Below are positions 10,995-21,313 of a stretch of 64,000 bases of DNA, piece by piece. How positions within the stretch are numbered: position 1 is the first letter of the stretch; every line of letters starts with the position of its first letter. The translations under genes were made by a program, and so were the position numbers. The stretch is from assembly GCA_947044405.1 (NCBI GenBank), contig CAMRHE010000354.1, positions 1,364,001-1,428,000 on the forward strand, in the 5' to 3' direction. The stretch is from Leptodactylus fallax. Taxonomy: Eukaryota; Chordata; Amphibia; Anura; Leptodactylidae. The notes under the pieces are model-generated. The model was given only the letters and a program-made list of their open reading frames with translations, did no database searches and was not told the DNA's origin.

Positions 10995-13900
10995 AAATCC
11001 TACCCCCATATCTCCTCCTATTACTCCATATATCCTCCCCTATATCTCCTCCTATTACTCCATATATCCTCTCCTATATCTCCTCCTATTACTCCATATA
11101 TCCTCTCCTATATCTCCTCCTATTACTCCATATATCCTCTCCCTATATCTCCTCCTATTACTCCATATATCCTCCCTATATCTCCTCCTATTACTCCATA
11201 TATCCTCTCCTATATCTCCTCCTATTACTCCATATATCCTCCCCTATATCTCCTCCTATTACTCCATATATCCTCTCCTATATCTCCTCCTATTACTCCA
11301 TATATCCTCTCCTATATCTCCTCATGTTACTCCATATATCCTCCCCTATATCTCCTCCTATTACTCCATATATCCTCCCCTATATCTCCTCCTATTACTC
11401 CATATATCCTCCCCTATATCTCCTCCTATTACTCCATATATCTTCCCCTATATCTCCTCCTATTACTCCATATATCCTCTCCTATATCCCCTCCTATTAC
11501 TCCATATATCCTCTCCCTATATCTCCTCCTATTACTCCATATATCTTCCCCTATATCTCCTCCTATTACTCCATATATCCTCTCCCTATATCTCCTCCTA
11601 TTACTCCATATATCCTCCCCTATATCTCCTCCTATTACTCCATATATCCTCTCCCTATATCTCCTCCTATTACTCCATATATCCTCCCCTATATCTCCTC
11701 CTATTACTCCATATATCCTCTCCTATATCTCCTCATGTTACTCCATATATCCTCCCCTATATCTCCTCCTATTACTCCATATATCCTCTCCTATATCTCC
11801 TCCTATTACTCCATATATCCTCTCCTATATCTCCTCCTATTACTCCATATATCCTCCCCTATATCTCCTATTACTCCATATATCCTCTCCCTATATCTCC
11901 TCCTATTACTCCATATATCCTCTCCCTATATCTCCTCCTATTACTCCATATATCCTCCCCTATATCTCCTCCTATTACTCCATATATCCTCCCCTATATC
12001 TCCTCCTATTACTCCATATATCCTCTCCTATATCTCCTCCTATTACTCCATATATCCTCTCCTATATCTCCTCATGTTACTCCATATATCCTCCCCTATA
12101 TCTCCTCCTATTACTCCATATATCCTCCCCTATATCTCCTCCTATTACTCCATATATCCTCTCCCTATATCTCCTCCTATTACTCCATATATCTTCCCCT
12201 ATCTCTCCTCCTATTACTCCATATATCTTCCCCTATATCTCCTCCTATTACTCCATATATCCTCTCCCTATATCTCCTCCTATTACGCCATATATCCTCC
12301 CCTATATCTCCTCCTATTACTCCATATATCCTCTCCCTATATATCCTCCTATTATTCCATATATCCTCTCCCTATATCTCCTCCTATTACTCCATATATC
12401 CTCCCCTATATCTCCTCCTATTACTCCATATATCCTCCCCTATATCTCCTCCTATTACTCCATATATCCTCCCCTATATCTCCTCCTATTACTCCATATA
12501 ATATCCTCTCCCTATATCTCCTCCTATTACTCCATATATCCTCTCCCTATATCTCCTCCTATTACTCCATATATCCTCTCCCTATATCTCCTCCTATTAC
12601 TCCATATATCCTCCCCTATATCTCCTCCTATTACTCCATATATCCTCCCCTATATCTCCTCCTATTACTCCATATATCCTCCCCTATATCTCCTCCTATT
12701 ACTCCATATATCCTCCCCTATATCTCCTCCTGTTACTCCATATATCCTCTCCCTATATCTCCTCCTGTTACTCCATATATCCTCTCCCTATATCTCCTCC
12801 TATTACTCCATATATCCTCCCCTATATCTCCTCCTATTACTCCATATATCCTCCCCTATATCTCCTCCTATTACTCCATATATCCTCCCCTATATCTCCT
12901 CCTATTACTCCATATATCCTCTCCCTACATCTCCTCCTATTACTCCATATATCCTCTCCCTATATCTCCTCCTATTACTCCATATATCCTCCCCTATATC
13001 TCCTCCTATTACTCCATATATCCTCTCCTATATCTCCTCCTATTACTCCATATATCATCTCCTATATCTCCTCATGTTACTCCATATATCCTCCCCTATA
13101 TCTCCTCCTATTACTCCATATATCCTCCCCTATATCTCCTCCTATTACTCCATATATCCTCCCCTATATCTCCTCCTATTACTCCATATATCCTCTCCCT
13201 ATATCTCCTCCTATTACTCCATATATCTTCCCCTATCTCTCCTCCTATTACTCCATATATCCTCTCCCTATATCTCCTCCTATTACTCCATATATCCTCC
13301 CCTATATCTCCTCCTATTACTCCATATATCCTCTCCCTATATCTCCTCCTATTACTCCATATATCCTCCCCTATATCTCCTCCTATTACTCCATATATCC
13401 TCTCCTATATCTCCTCCTATTACTCCATATATCCTCTCCTATATCTCCTCATGTTACTCCATATATCCTCCCCTATATCTCCTCCTATTACTCCATATAT
13501 CCTCCCCTATATCTCCTCCTATTACTCCATATATCCTCTCCTATATCTCCTCCTATTACTCCATATATCCTCTCCTATATCTCCTCATGTTACTCCATAT
13601 ATCCTCTCCCTATATCTCCTCCTATTACTCCATATATCCTCTCCCTATATCTCCTCCTATTACTCCATATATCCTCCCCTATATCTCCTCCTATTACTCC
13701 ATATATCCTCCCCTATATCTCCTCCTATTACTCCATATATCCTCCCCTATATCTCCTCCTATTACTCCATATATCCTCCCCTATATCTCCTCCTATTACT
13801 CCATATATCCTCTCCTATATCTCCTCCTATTACTCCATATATCCTCTCCTATATCTCCTCATGTTACTCCATATATCCTCCCCTATATCTCCTCCTATTA

Positions 13901-15175
13901 CTCCATATATCCTCCCCTATATCTCCTCCTATTACTCCATATATCCTCTCCCTATATCTCCTCCTATTACTCCATATATCTTCCCCTATCTCTCCTCCTA
14001 TTACTCCATATATCTTCCCCTATATCTCCTCCTATTACTCCATATATCCTCTCCCTATATCTCCTCCTATTACTCCATATATCCTCTCCCTATATATCCT
14101 CCTATTACTCCATATATCCTCTCCCTATATCTCCTCCTATTACTCCATATATCCTCCCCTATATCTCCTCCTATTACTCCATATATCTTCCCCTATCTCT
14201 CCTCCTATTACTCCATATATCTTCCCCTATATCTCCTCCTATTACTCCATATATCCTCTCCCTATATCTCCTCCTATTACTCCATATATCCTCCCCTATA
14301 TCTCCTCCTATTACTCCATATATCCTCTCCCTATATCTCCTCCTATTACTCCATATATCCTCCCCTATATCTCCTCCTATTACTCCATATATCCTCCCCT
14401 ATATCTCCTCCTATTACTCCATATAATATCCTCTCCCTATATCTCCTCCTATTACTCCATATATCCTCTCCCTATATCTCCTCCTATTACTCCATATATC
14501 CTCTCGCTATATCTCCTCCTATTACTCCATATATCCTCCCCTATATCTCCTCCTATTACTCCATATATCCTCCCCTATATCTCCTCCTATTACTCCATAT
14601 ATCCTCTCCTATATCTCCTCCTATTACTCCATATATCCTCCCCTATATCTCCTCCTGTTACTCCATATATCCTCTCCCTATATCTCCTCCTATTACTCCA
14701 TATATCCTCCCCCTATACCTCCTCCTATTACTCCATATATCCTCTCCCTATATCTCCTCCTATTACTCCATATATCCTCCCCTATATCTCCTCCTATTAC
14801 TCCATATATCCTCTCCCTATATCTCCTCCTATTACGCCATATATCCTCCCTATATCTCCTCCTATTACTCCATATATCCTCCCCTATATCTCCTCCTATT
14901 ACTCCATATATCCTCCCTATATCTCCTCCTATTACTCCATATATCCTCCCCTATATCTCCTCCTACTACTCCATATATCCTCTTCTATATCTCCTCCTAT
15001 TACTCCATGTATCCTCCCCTATATCTCCTCCTATTACTCCATATATCCTCCCCTCTATCTCCTCCTATTACTCCATATATCCTCTCCCTATATCTCCTCC
15101 TATTACTCCATATATCCTCTCCTATATCTCCTCCTATTACACCATATATCCTCTCCATATATCCTCTCCCTATAT
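10995..15175. repeat. 34-bp G-free minisatellite, large array
   Basis: Roughly 120 copies of a 34-bp unit spell cctcccctatatctcctc then ctattactccatatat. Variants of 33 and 35 bp (cctccctat, cctctccctat) and point variants (catgttac, attacgcc) are mixed. The consensus has no G on the + strand. It contains no stop codon in any forward frame, so long open frames (up to 1286 codons) run through it by chance and are not genes. The array ends about 0.8 kb before the signal exon at 16001. A second, smaller array of the same unit ends about 0.3 kb before the signal exon at 33915. Confidence 0.97.
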
Positions 15176-15424
15176 GTAGTCTAATTCTGCCATCCTGTGT
15201 TTTTCTACATACATGATGCCTGAACACGGCCTTCAGGCCTTTGAGTTCTCTTTTACATCTGTGAAGGAAATCCCTTCAATTATGAACGTAGTTGCACGAG
15301 TAATAATTTCTGACGTGCTGAATAACTTATCTAAAGATGCCAACTGAGAAGGATCGTGACTTTGCATAAACTCCTGTGATATGGTAATGGAAGCTTAATA
15401 CCAATATGAAGTGAGAATGTCATC

Positions 15425-15866
15425 ATGTTAGGGTAAGATAAAATGCACAAAGTTATGTAATGTGTTTATTGAAATGTAGCCAACTAGAAGAGTCTCAGGA
15501 AGTATGTGTAACCAATGGAGTGGTAATTTGAGAAGTTACACCCTGACGGGAGTCTATAAATATAGGGCTTGACCTTTTTTCCCCCCAAGTGGGAACTTTG
15601 CTAGGTACCACATTTGGTGGTGGTGTCTGTTATTCCTCCATTGCGACATCATTGACTGACTACTAGATCTCCTCCTGGTGGTTAGGACCACTACTGCCTT
15701 AACACATCCTACAACATTACTTTAAGATGATATCTCTTAAGACCTCTGACTTTAGCACCTGCCAGGCTTTGTGCTGTGTCATATAATACCGCTCACTTGT
15801 ATGTCACTTTTTTGCACTATTAGCAGATGTTTCTTCCATTCTGTCCAGCAATAAAGCAAGTCTCAG
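15425..15866 (+). promoter_or_regulatory. LTR-like or promoter-like segment
   Basis: A CCAAT box (15512), a TATA box (tataaatatag, 15555) and an AATAAA signal (15850) followed 15 bp later by ten A's are spaced as in a solo retroviral-type LTR or a short retroposed unit. The unit lies immediately upstream of the signal exon at 16001. No paired LTR, primer-binding site or coding region was found. It may equally be the native promoter of gene C plus a chance A run. Confidence 0.3.
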
Positions 15867-16000
15867 GGAAAAAAAAAACATTAGTACATCTCTCACTGAC
15901 CGACTTCCTTCCATCTATTGCTTAGACCAAGTTTGTGATAAGGGAAAAAGCTGCAGAAATTTTTGTTTCTCAACTCTTCAGTGATTCGCAGCGTTCAGCA

Positions 16001-16055
16001 ATGAAGCTCCATCTACACTGCGTTGTCCTCACCCTGGTCTCCAGCACTGTATTAG
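16001..16055 (+). CDS. Gene C signal-peptide exon
   Basis: An ATG follows a purine-rich context and opens 18 codons plus one base, ending at a good donor (TTA G|gtaagc). The encoded start MKLHLHCVVLTLVSSTVL is a clear signal peptide with a hydrophobic core. The phase-1 exit is the same as that of the gene B signal exon at 33915 and fits all the Ig exons here. No Ig exon follows before the tail exon at 17255. It may be the first exon of a gutted ICAM-like copy, or an alternative first exon for Ig exons far downstream. Its function is unproved. Confidence 0.6.
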
Positions 16056-16189
16056 GTAAGCTATCCATCATTGTACTACTTTACTTTCTCTAGATTTGAC
16101 ACCTTAAGCTTTACATAGTAGGCATCGAGACTATCAAGTTATAGGACAGTCCAGGAAGCTGAGATACAGGGTGTTGTTGGGCAGGGTGC

Positions 16190-17037
16190 TTGTGATGATT
16201 CTGCCCAAATATGGCCATAACTCAGCTGTATTTTGGTCTCTGGGTATAGGATATCCCTTCTTGCTTGCTTGCATACTGTGCGCAGCTATAAGCCTAGGTG
16301 CATATTGGCAGTAGCGGCTAGGCTTCACGTCTGCTGACCAACGGGCACAAGGATCTGTCGTGGATGGCTATCCGAGGGGGGCTGCCCCTCAGGTCGTTCA
16401 TGCATGCCCGCAACTTGAGCAAGACGAGGTACTGCCCACGGTGCCCCTACAAGGAGGAAACATCTTTGCACGTCTTTTGGGAGTGCCCTTTTGCTCAAGG
16501 CCTGTTGGACGAGCTGGAAGATGACTTTGAGGACTGTGTACCCAGGAGGGGCCTGACGTACCACGCGGTATTGTATGGGCTCTTCCAGGGGACTCACAGA
16601 GAGAGTGACATTCTGGAGGCCTGGCGACTTGTGAACTGTTTCAAGGACGCTATCTGGTTCGCCAGAAAAGGACTGACTTTGCGAAGAGAGGACATCACTT
16701 TTCAGGATTGTTGCAGGCTGATCCGCAGCCTGCAGCGGGACTATGCCATTCAATCACGTTCAGACCCTTTGTATGTAGATGAGACAAAGTGAATTGATAC
16801 CCTGTTATCAGTCATATCTGATCAACAGCCCAGGCGTGAACAATGCACTATTGTTTGATCAGCCAGGGCTGTATAGGAATACAATGGAGCCCTATTGTTC
16901 CAGCCTAGACGCTACTGCCAATCTGCACCTAGGCTTGTAGCTGTGTCCAGTATGCAAGCAAGGAAGAAGGGATATCCTATACCCAGAGACCAAAATATAG
17001 CTGAGTTATGGCCATATTTAGGCAGAATCATCACAAA
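16190..17037. mobile_element. Fold-back element carrying a LINE fragment
   Basis: Long inverted repeats of about 130 bp (16190-16323 and 16903-17037) share ttgtgatgattctgcc, atggccataactcagct, 'tggtctctgggtataggata', cttgcttgcatac and 'agcctaggtgca'. The ends sit between the signal exon of gene C and its duplicated tail exon, and the right end abuts the duplicated block. The interior is a piece of a non-LTR retrotransposon ORF. It is not a standard autonomous element, since no transposase was found. Confidence 0.75.
16325..16792 (+). pseudogene. LINE reverse-transcriptase C-terminal fragment (zf-RVT)
   Basis: The open frame enters before the first ATG (LLTNGHKDLSWMAIRG) and ends at a stop at 16790-16792. 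It shows the zinc-binding C-terminal motif of non-LTR retrotransposons: CPRCPYKEETSLHVFWECPF, i.e. C-x2-C, then H and C. The spacing resembles zf-RVT domains of Tx1/L1-like ORF2 proteins. The endonuclease and the reverse transcriptase core are absent, so it is a 3' fragment only. The opposite-strand frame of similar length is a shadow. Exact LINE clade is uncertain. Confidence 0.7.
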
Positions 17038-17071
17038 GGGGTAGAGAACGGAAGGTGTCGACCGAGAGGAA

Positions 17072-17825
17072 AGAGGTAAGTATATACACTGAAGCCTCCC
17101 TGAGCTTGTAGGCCTCAGGAGAAGGCCATGGACCGCAGACTGCAGCCTTGGGCGCCTCGTGTTTGAGACCCCTGGTCTAATGTATGTTCAATATTAATAT
17201 CAGCGATGACTGAAACTCCCCTTTAAGTAACTGATGCCATTATGACTCTTTCAGATAAAGGAGACAGAACAGAGATGAGCATCACCATCATCCTCACCAT
17301 GCTGATGTCCACTAGTCTGATGTTCTACTTGTCCTAAAGATGTCCTCCTCATCTACCTTGTCTACAGCAAACATTCAGCAGATTATAAGCTTTCCTGTGG
17401 TTTATTGTTTTATAATTCCAGAAATTAAATTAATTACATTTTTTTGTAAAATTATATGTATTGGATGTTTTTAACATGTTTGGATGACGCAATTTCATGA
17501 AACTTCAGATAAACATTTACAAAATTTTTGAAAGAGATTTAAATGTCTATCCTTAAAGGAATTGTTCATTTATCATACCTTTCCACCATCAGAAAGTTTA
17601 TCACAAGTTGTTCCACTACTAGCTCCACCAGAGATCAGCAAGTGTTTAGTTTCCCTGCAGCACCACCGGAGGGCAAATAAGGTATTACAGGGTGCCAATA
17701 TAATGCGTATATGCCAGGATAAGAAATGTCCTCCAGAGTAAGAGATGCTCTTTGTACCTGTTCTCTGCTCAAGATAAAAATTTCCAGAACTGACCCTAAA
17801 GAGGACCTTTCACCACCTTCGCCAA
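17072..17825. repeat. Duplicated block, copy 2
   Basis: This matches 7137-7890 throughout, including intron end, tail exon and 3' flank. Its left limit lies just beyond the fold-back element's right end, so that element or a deletion may have formed the breakpoint. On the right, homology stops near 17825, shortly before the hAT-like nest. Confidence 0.85.
17255..17337 (+). CDS. Gene C tail exon (copy of gene A tail)
   Basis: This 83-bp exon is almost identical to 7318-7400. One coding change turns the T of RTETS into M (RTEMS). The acceptor tgactctttcag and stop codon are intact, and the hydrophobic GPI-like end is preserved. It can be entered in frame from the phase-1 signal exon at 16055, which would leave a tiny secreted or GPI-type peptide. 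More likely it is the relic of a duplicated gene that lost its Ig exons. Confidence 0.6.
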
Positions 17826-18850
17826 GCTATTATTTAATAGCTGATGCTCCACTAATGCCAGCACAGTTGGAATTTTTTTCTCTAGCCCCCACCGTTCCTG
17901 AGCAATAAGTGCCAGTTTTAGTGCCTGTCAGGGCCGGCATTAGAGGGGGCAAACTGGACAATTGCCCAGGGCCCCCGTCCACAAAGGGGCCACCGGGATC
18001 CAGAGCATTAGGCTTTTAGCCTGATGGCTTGAATCCTGGGAGCTCCACTGCTGTATCGGCATGCTGTGCTGTGCACGCTGATACAGTTTAATCCTATGAC
18101 AGAGCAGGGAGGTAAAAGTCCCTGCTCTGCCATGGAAGACCTTATGGAAACGCACAGAACGTCGTGGCGCAGGTGACCTGATGATGTCACTGTATCGCGC
18201 CACCTGTGCCACTACTACAAGGAGAGTCCTCGGCTGCTCCGCTCATCGTGGGAGCATGGTAAGGTGAGTACTAGATTTATTGTTTTCTGGTAAGGGATTA
18301 CCTGCGAAGTGTGGAAACTATTATTTATAGGAAGGCTAATATTTATAGTGGGGGAACTATTAAATATAAGGGGGGCTATTGTAAGGGTGGAGTATTATTT
18401 ATAAGGTGTAACTGTTATATATAAAGGGGTTACTATATATAAGGGGAAACTTATATATAAGGGGGCTATTATAAGAGATTACATATTACAGTGGGGAAAA
18501 AAGTATTTAGTCAGCCACCAATTGTGCAAGTTCTCCCACTTAAAAAGATGAAGCAGGCCTGTAATTGACATCATAGGTAGATCAACTATGAGAGACAAAA
18601 TGAGAAAACATATCTAGAAAATCACACTGTCTGATTTTTTAAGAATTTATTTGCTAATTATGGTGGAAAATAAGTATTTGGTCACCTACAAACAAGCAAG
18701 ATTTCTGGCTCTCACAGATATGTAACTTCTTCTTTAAGAGGCTCCTCTGTCCTCCACTCATTACCTGTAGTAATGGCTCTTGTTTGACATTGTTATCAGT
18801 ATAAAAGACACCTGTCCACAACCTCAAACAGTCACACTCCAAACTCCACT

Positions 18851-19295
18851 ATGGTGAAGACCAAAGAGCTGTGGAAGGACACCAGAAACAAAACTGTAGA
18901 CCTGCACCAGGCTGGGAAGACTGAATCTGCAATAGGCAAGCAGCTTGGTGTGAAGAAATCACCTGTGGGAGCAATAATTAGAAAATGGAAGACATACAAG
19001 ACCACTGATAATCTCCCTCCATCAGGGGCTCCACGCAAGATCTCACACCGTGGGGTCAAAATGATCTCAAGAACGGTGAGCAAAAATCCCAGAACCACAC
19101 GGTGGGACCTAGTGAATGACCTTCAGAAAGCTGGGACTAACGTAACAAAGGCTACCGTCAGTAACACACTACGCCGCCAGGGACTCAGATCCTGCAGTGC
19201 CAGACGTGTCCCCCTGCTTAAGCCAGTACATATCCGGGCCCATCTGAAGCTTGCTAGAGAGCATTTGGATGTTCCAGAAGAGTATTGGGAGAATG
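18851..19295 (+). pseudogene. Tc1 transposase, N-terminal half
   Basis: The frame starts [19 protein letters not shown] and carries the paired-like helix-turn-helix DNA-binding region ([16 protein letters not shown]) and the second helical module ([22 protein letters not shown]). It ends in EEYWEN, just short of the first catalytic Asp, where the retroelement interrupts it. The rest of the gene continues at 25842. The half gene cannot make a working enzyme. Confidence 0.9.
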
Positions 19296-19709
19296 AATGA
19301 GCCCTCAGGAGTTTTACGGATGGGGGCCCATGGGGATACCATACCAGCTCCAGATATCTGTTTGTTTATTTATCAATTTAATTGGTATTTTCTCTCAGAA
19401 TAAATGGTTTTATGTGGTTTTACTTACCTCATTTTCTCTAGTTGATCGAAGGTCAATCTCAGGTCAGCTGTGGTGGTCACGAGCAGGTTCTAGGTTTTTC
19501 CATTATTCTGCCCAGCAGCAGCTTCTGTCAGCTGATTGGTCAGCTGAGCGTGGTGGCGGGAAATTTGACAAGAGTTTAATCTGCCCAGCAGCAATCCTGA
19601 ACAGCTGATTGGACAGCTGTGCCGGACGGCGGGAAAATCAGCATTTAAAAAGAGAGGCGTTACCAGCTGAGGTGTCGATCCCGCCGTGGTCAACATATGG
19701 AGCAGCTCC
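19296..19709 (+). repeat. Ngaro terminal repeat A1
   Basis: It matches A2 (25084-25494) from aatgagccctcaggag through 'catggggataccataccag' and 'ggtcagctgtggtggtcac' to tatggagcagctcc. A1 ends inside the first codons of the gag-like frame. A1 and A2 differ at only a few positions plus one short length change near 19360. Confidence 0.92.
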
Positions 19710-21313
19710 AGGATCAGAAGAGAGGGATGGAGGATCTTCTTCGGCAGCTAATTAATCGAGCGGAAGCTGCCGGGGGAGAAGAGTGGCTCCGTCGGTGCCT
19801 GCGTCAGCCAGAGAATAACACAGCGCCGGAAGATGAAGAAGCGGTTCCGGAGGAAGGGGAGGTCTGTTTCCCGCTGTCAATCTCCGGCCGGCCGGTGGAC
19901 AAGGAAGGCCGGCCGGAAGAAGATTTAGCTCTGCCGGCAAAGCGGTCTAGGAGGAGCCGCTCTGTATACACGCCGCCCCCTGTCACTCAAAGAAGAAGGG
20001 GCGGCGTCGGAAGGGAACAGCTGGGAGCGCAGGCTAAAGCAGCGCTTCCGGGTTGTTCTAAGGAGCTACCAGCTGACCGCCAGCGTCATAGGCCTGGAGC
20101 AGAAGAAGAGAGCTCGCAGACGAACCGGAGGGCAGCGTCGGCAGCCGGGAGCAGAAGCCAGCAGCGCTACAGGAGCCAGTCTGATGAGCGGAGGAAGAGC
20201 AGGCAAAAGGAAGCGGCCAGACCTTCTTCATCCATGCAGCAGGCCCAGCGGGGGAGCTTTGAAACCGGGGCCAGGGATGCTGGCCTGCGTGCAGAGGATT
20301 ATAGACAGCCGAACCAAGCTTCTGGACTGGGGCGGGAAGCACATCAGGAGGGTGAGACCATCCATGTCTCGTCTGTCCCTAATACTAATGTTTTACCTAA
20401 ATTCTTAACTTTGTTAAATGATTTTGCTGAAGCTAATGTTTCTAATTCTGTAGCTGGGGCTTGGGTTAAACCGCCCAGCGTTGTTTCTAGTATCCCTGTT
20501 AGTTCTAGTATCCCTGTCAGTTCTAGTTCTGTTGTAAATAGTTGTTGTACAAATGTCCCATTGTTAAATAAAGGTGCTGGGGTGGTGGAAACCTGTGTTA
20601 AGGAGGCCATTAGTTGTGAAGTGTCTCCGTTGGGTTTTCACCTCAGCAGTACTGTGAAAGAAAAAATTTGGAAGTTAGAATATGTTGAAGTTTTGTCATT
20701 GCTGCCATCGGCCAAAGAGCACGTGGTACGCAGTGACAAAAAGGATGAAAAGTCTGAGGAAGATAGGAAGCGTATTATGCCGCGTTCGTTTAATAACTGG
20801 CTTCAGGCCTTTTGCATATATGCTGCTGTGCTAGGGGAGCGTTCCCCTGATCTTTGTACCGGGTTGTTTCAGCATATAGATATTGTGCTGGAGGCATACC
20901 GCAATTTTGGTGGTATGGCCTGGTACAATTATGACGAGTTTTTTAGACAGAAATTGGCGGTGTACCCATCACTTAAATGGGGTGTGAAGGATGTTGGCTT
21001 ATGGTTGAACCTAATGTTGCCACAGAGAACTACATCTAATAGGCCAAGCAGCTCCAGTACAACTACTATGCGTAAAGGGGTATGCTTCGCCTATAATGAG
21101 GCTGCATGTAAATGGCTTCATAACTGTAGGTATAAGCATGAGTGCTCCTTTTGCGGGGGCACTCATCCAATGTCCAGATGTTATAAAAGGAATAACCAAT
21201 CTGGAGCACAGCAGCAAAGCACAAAGGAGCAGCTTTCCAAAAGCCACGACGCCAGTGAAGCTGCAAAGAATGCTGCCCAGGCTAAGATTAAACCCAGACC
21301 AGGCGAAAGCTAA
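19697..21313 (+). CDS. Ngaro gag-like protein
   Basis: This is an open frame of 538 codons. The N-terminal part is acidic and then strongly basic and Ser/Arg/Gln-rich (RSRRSRSVYTPPP). The middle (about residues 300-450) is a conserved-looking folded region (NNWLQAFCIYAAVLGERSP, YNYDEFFRQKLAVYPSLKWG). Near residues 460-500 lies a Cys/His cluster (CFAYNEAACKW, CRYKHECSFCGGTH, MSRC) of the zinc-binding type found in DIRS/Ngaro gag-like proteins. It overlaps the start of the RT frame by about 200 bp, suggesting frameshift or re-initiation. The frame is intact although downstream ORFs are not. Confidence 0.8.
   Translation: MEQLQDQKRGMEDLLRQLINRAEAAGGEEWLRRCLRQPENNTAPEDEEAVPEEGEVCFPLSISGRPVDKEGRPEEDLALPAKRSRRSRSVYTPPPVTQRRRGGVGREQLGAQAKAALPGCSKELPADRQRHRPGAEEESSQTNRRAASAAGSRSQQRYRSQSDERRKSRQKEAARPSSSMQQAQRGSFETGARDAGLRAEDYRQPNQASGLGREAHQEGETIHVSSVPNTNVLPKFLTLLNDFAEANVSNSVAGAWVKPPSVVSSIPVSSSIPVSSSSVVNSCCTNVPLLNKGAGVVETCVKEAISCEVSPLGFHLSSTVKEKIWKLEYVEVLSLLPSAKEHVVRSDKKDEKSEEDRKRIMPRSFNNWLQAFCIYAAVLGERSPDLCTGLFQHIDIVLEAYRNFGGMAWYNYDEFFRQKLAVYPSLKWGVKDVGLWLNLMLPQRTTSNRPSSSSTTTMRKGVCFAYNEAACKWLHNCRYKHECSFCGGTHPMSRCYKRNNQSGAQQQSTKEQLSKSHDASEAAKNAAQAKIKPRPGES

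Noticed and set aside
11324..15216. Very long forward reading frames (up to 1286 codons)
   Set aside because: They run through a 34-bp minisatellite whose unit has no stop in any forward frame; the protein is a cyclic Pro/Tyr/Ile/Leu repeat with no gene signals.
16325..16753. Minus-strand 142-codon frame
   Set aside because: It is the antisense of the LINE fragment, whose zinc-finger motif is on the plus strand.
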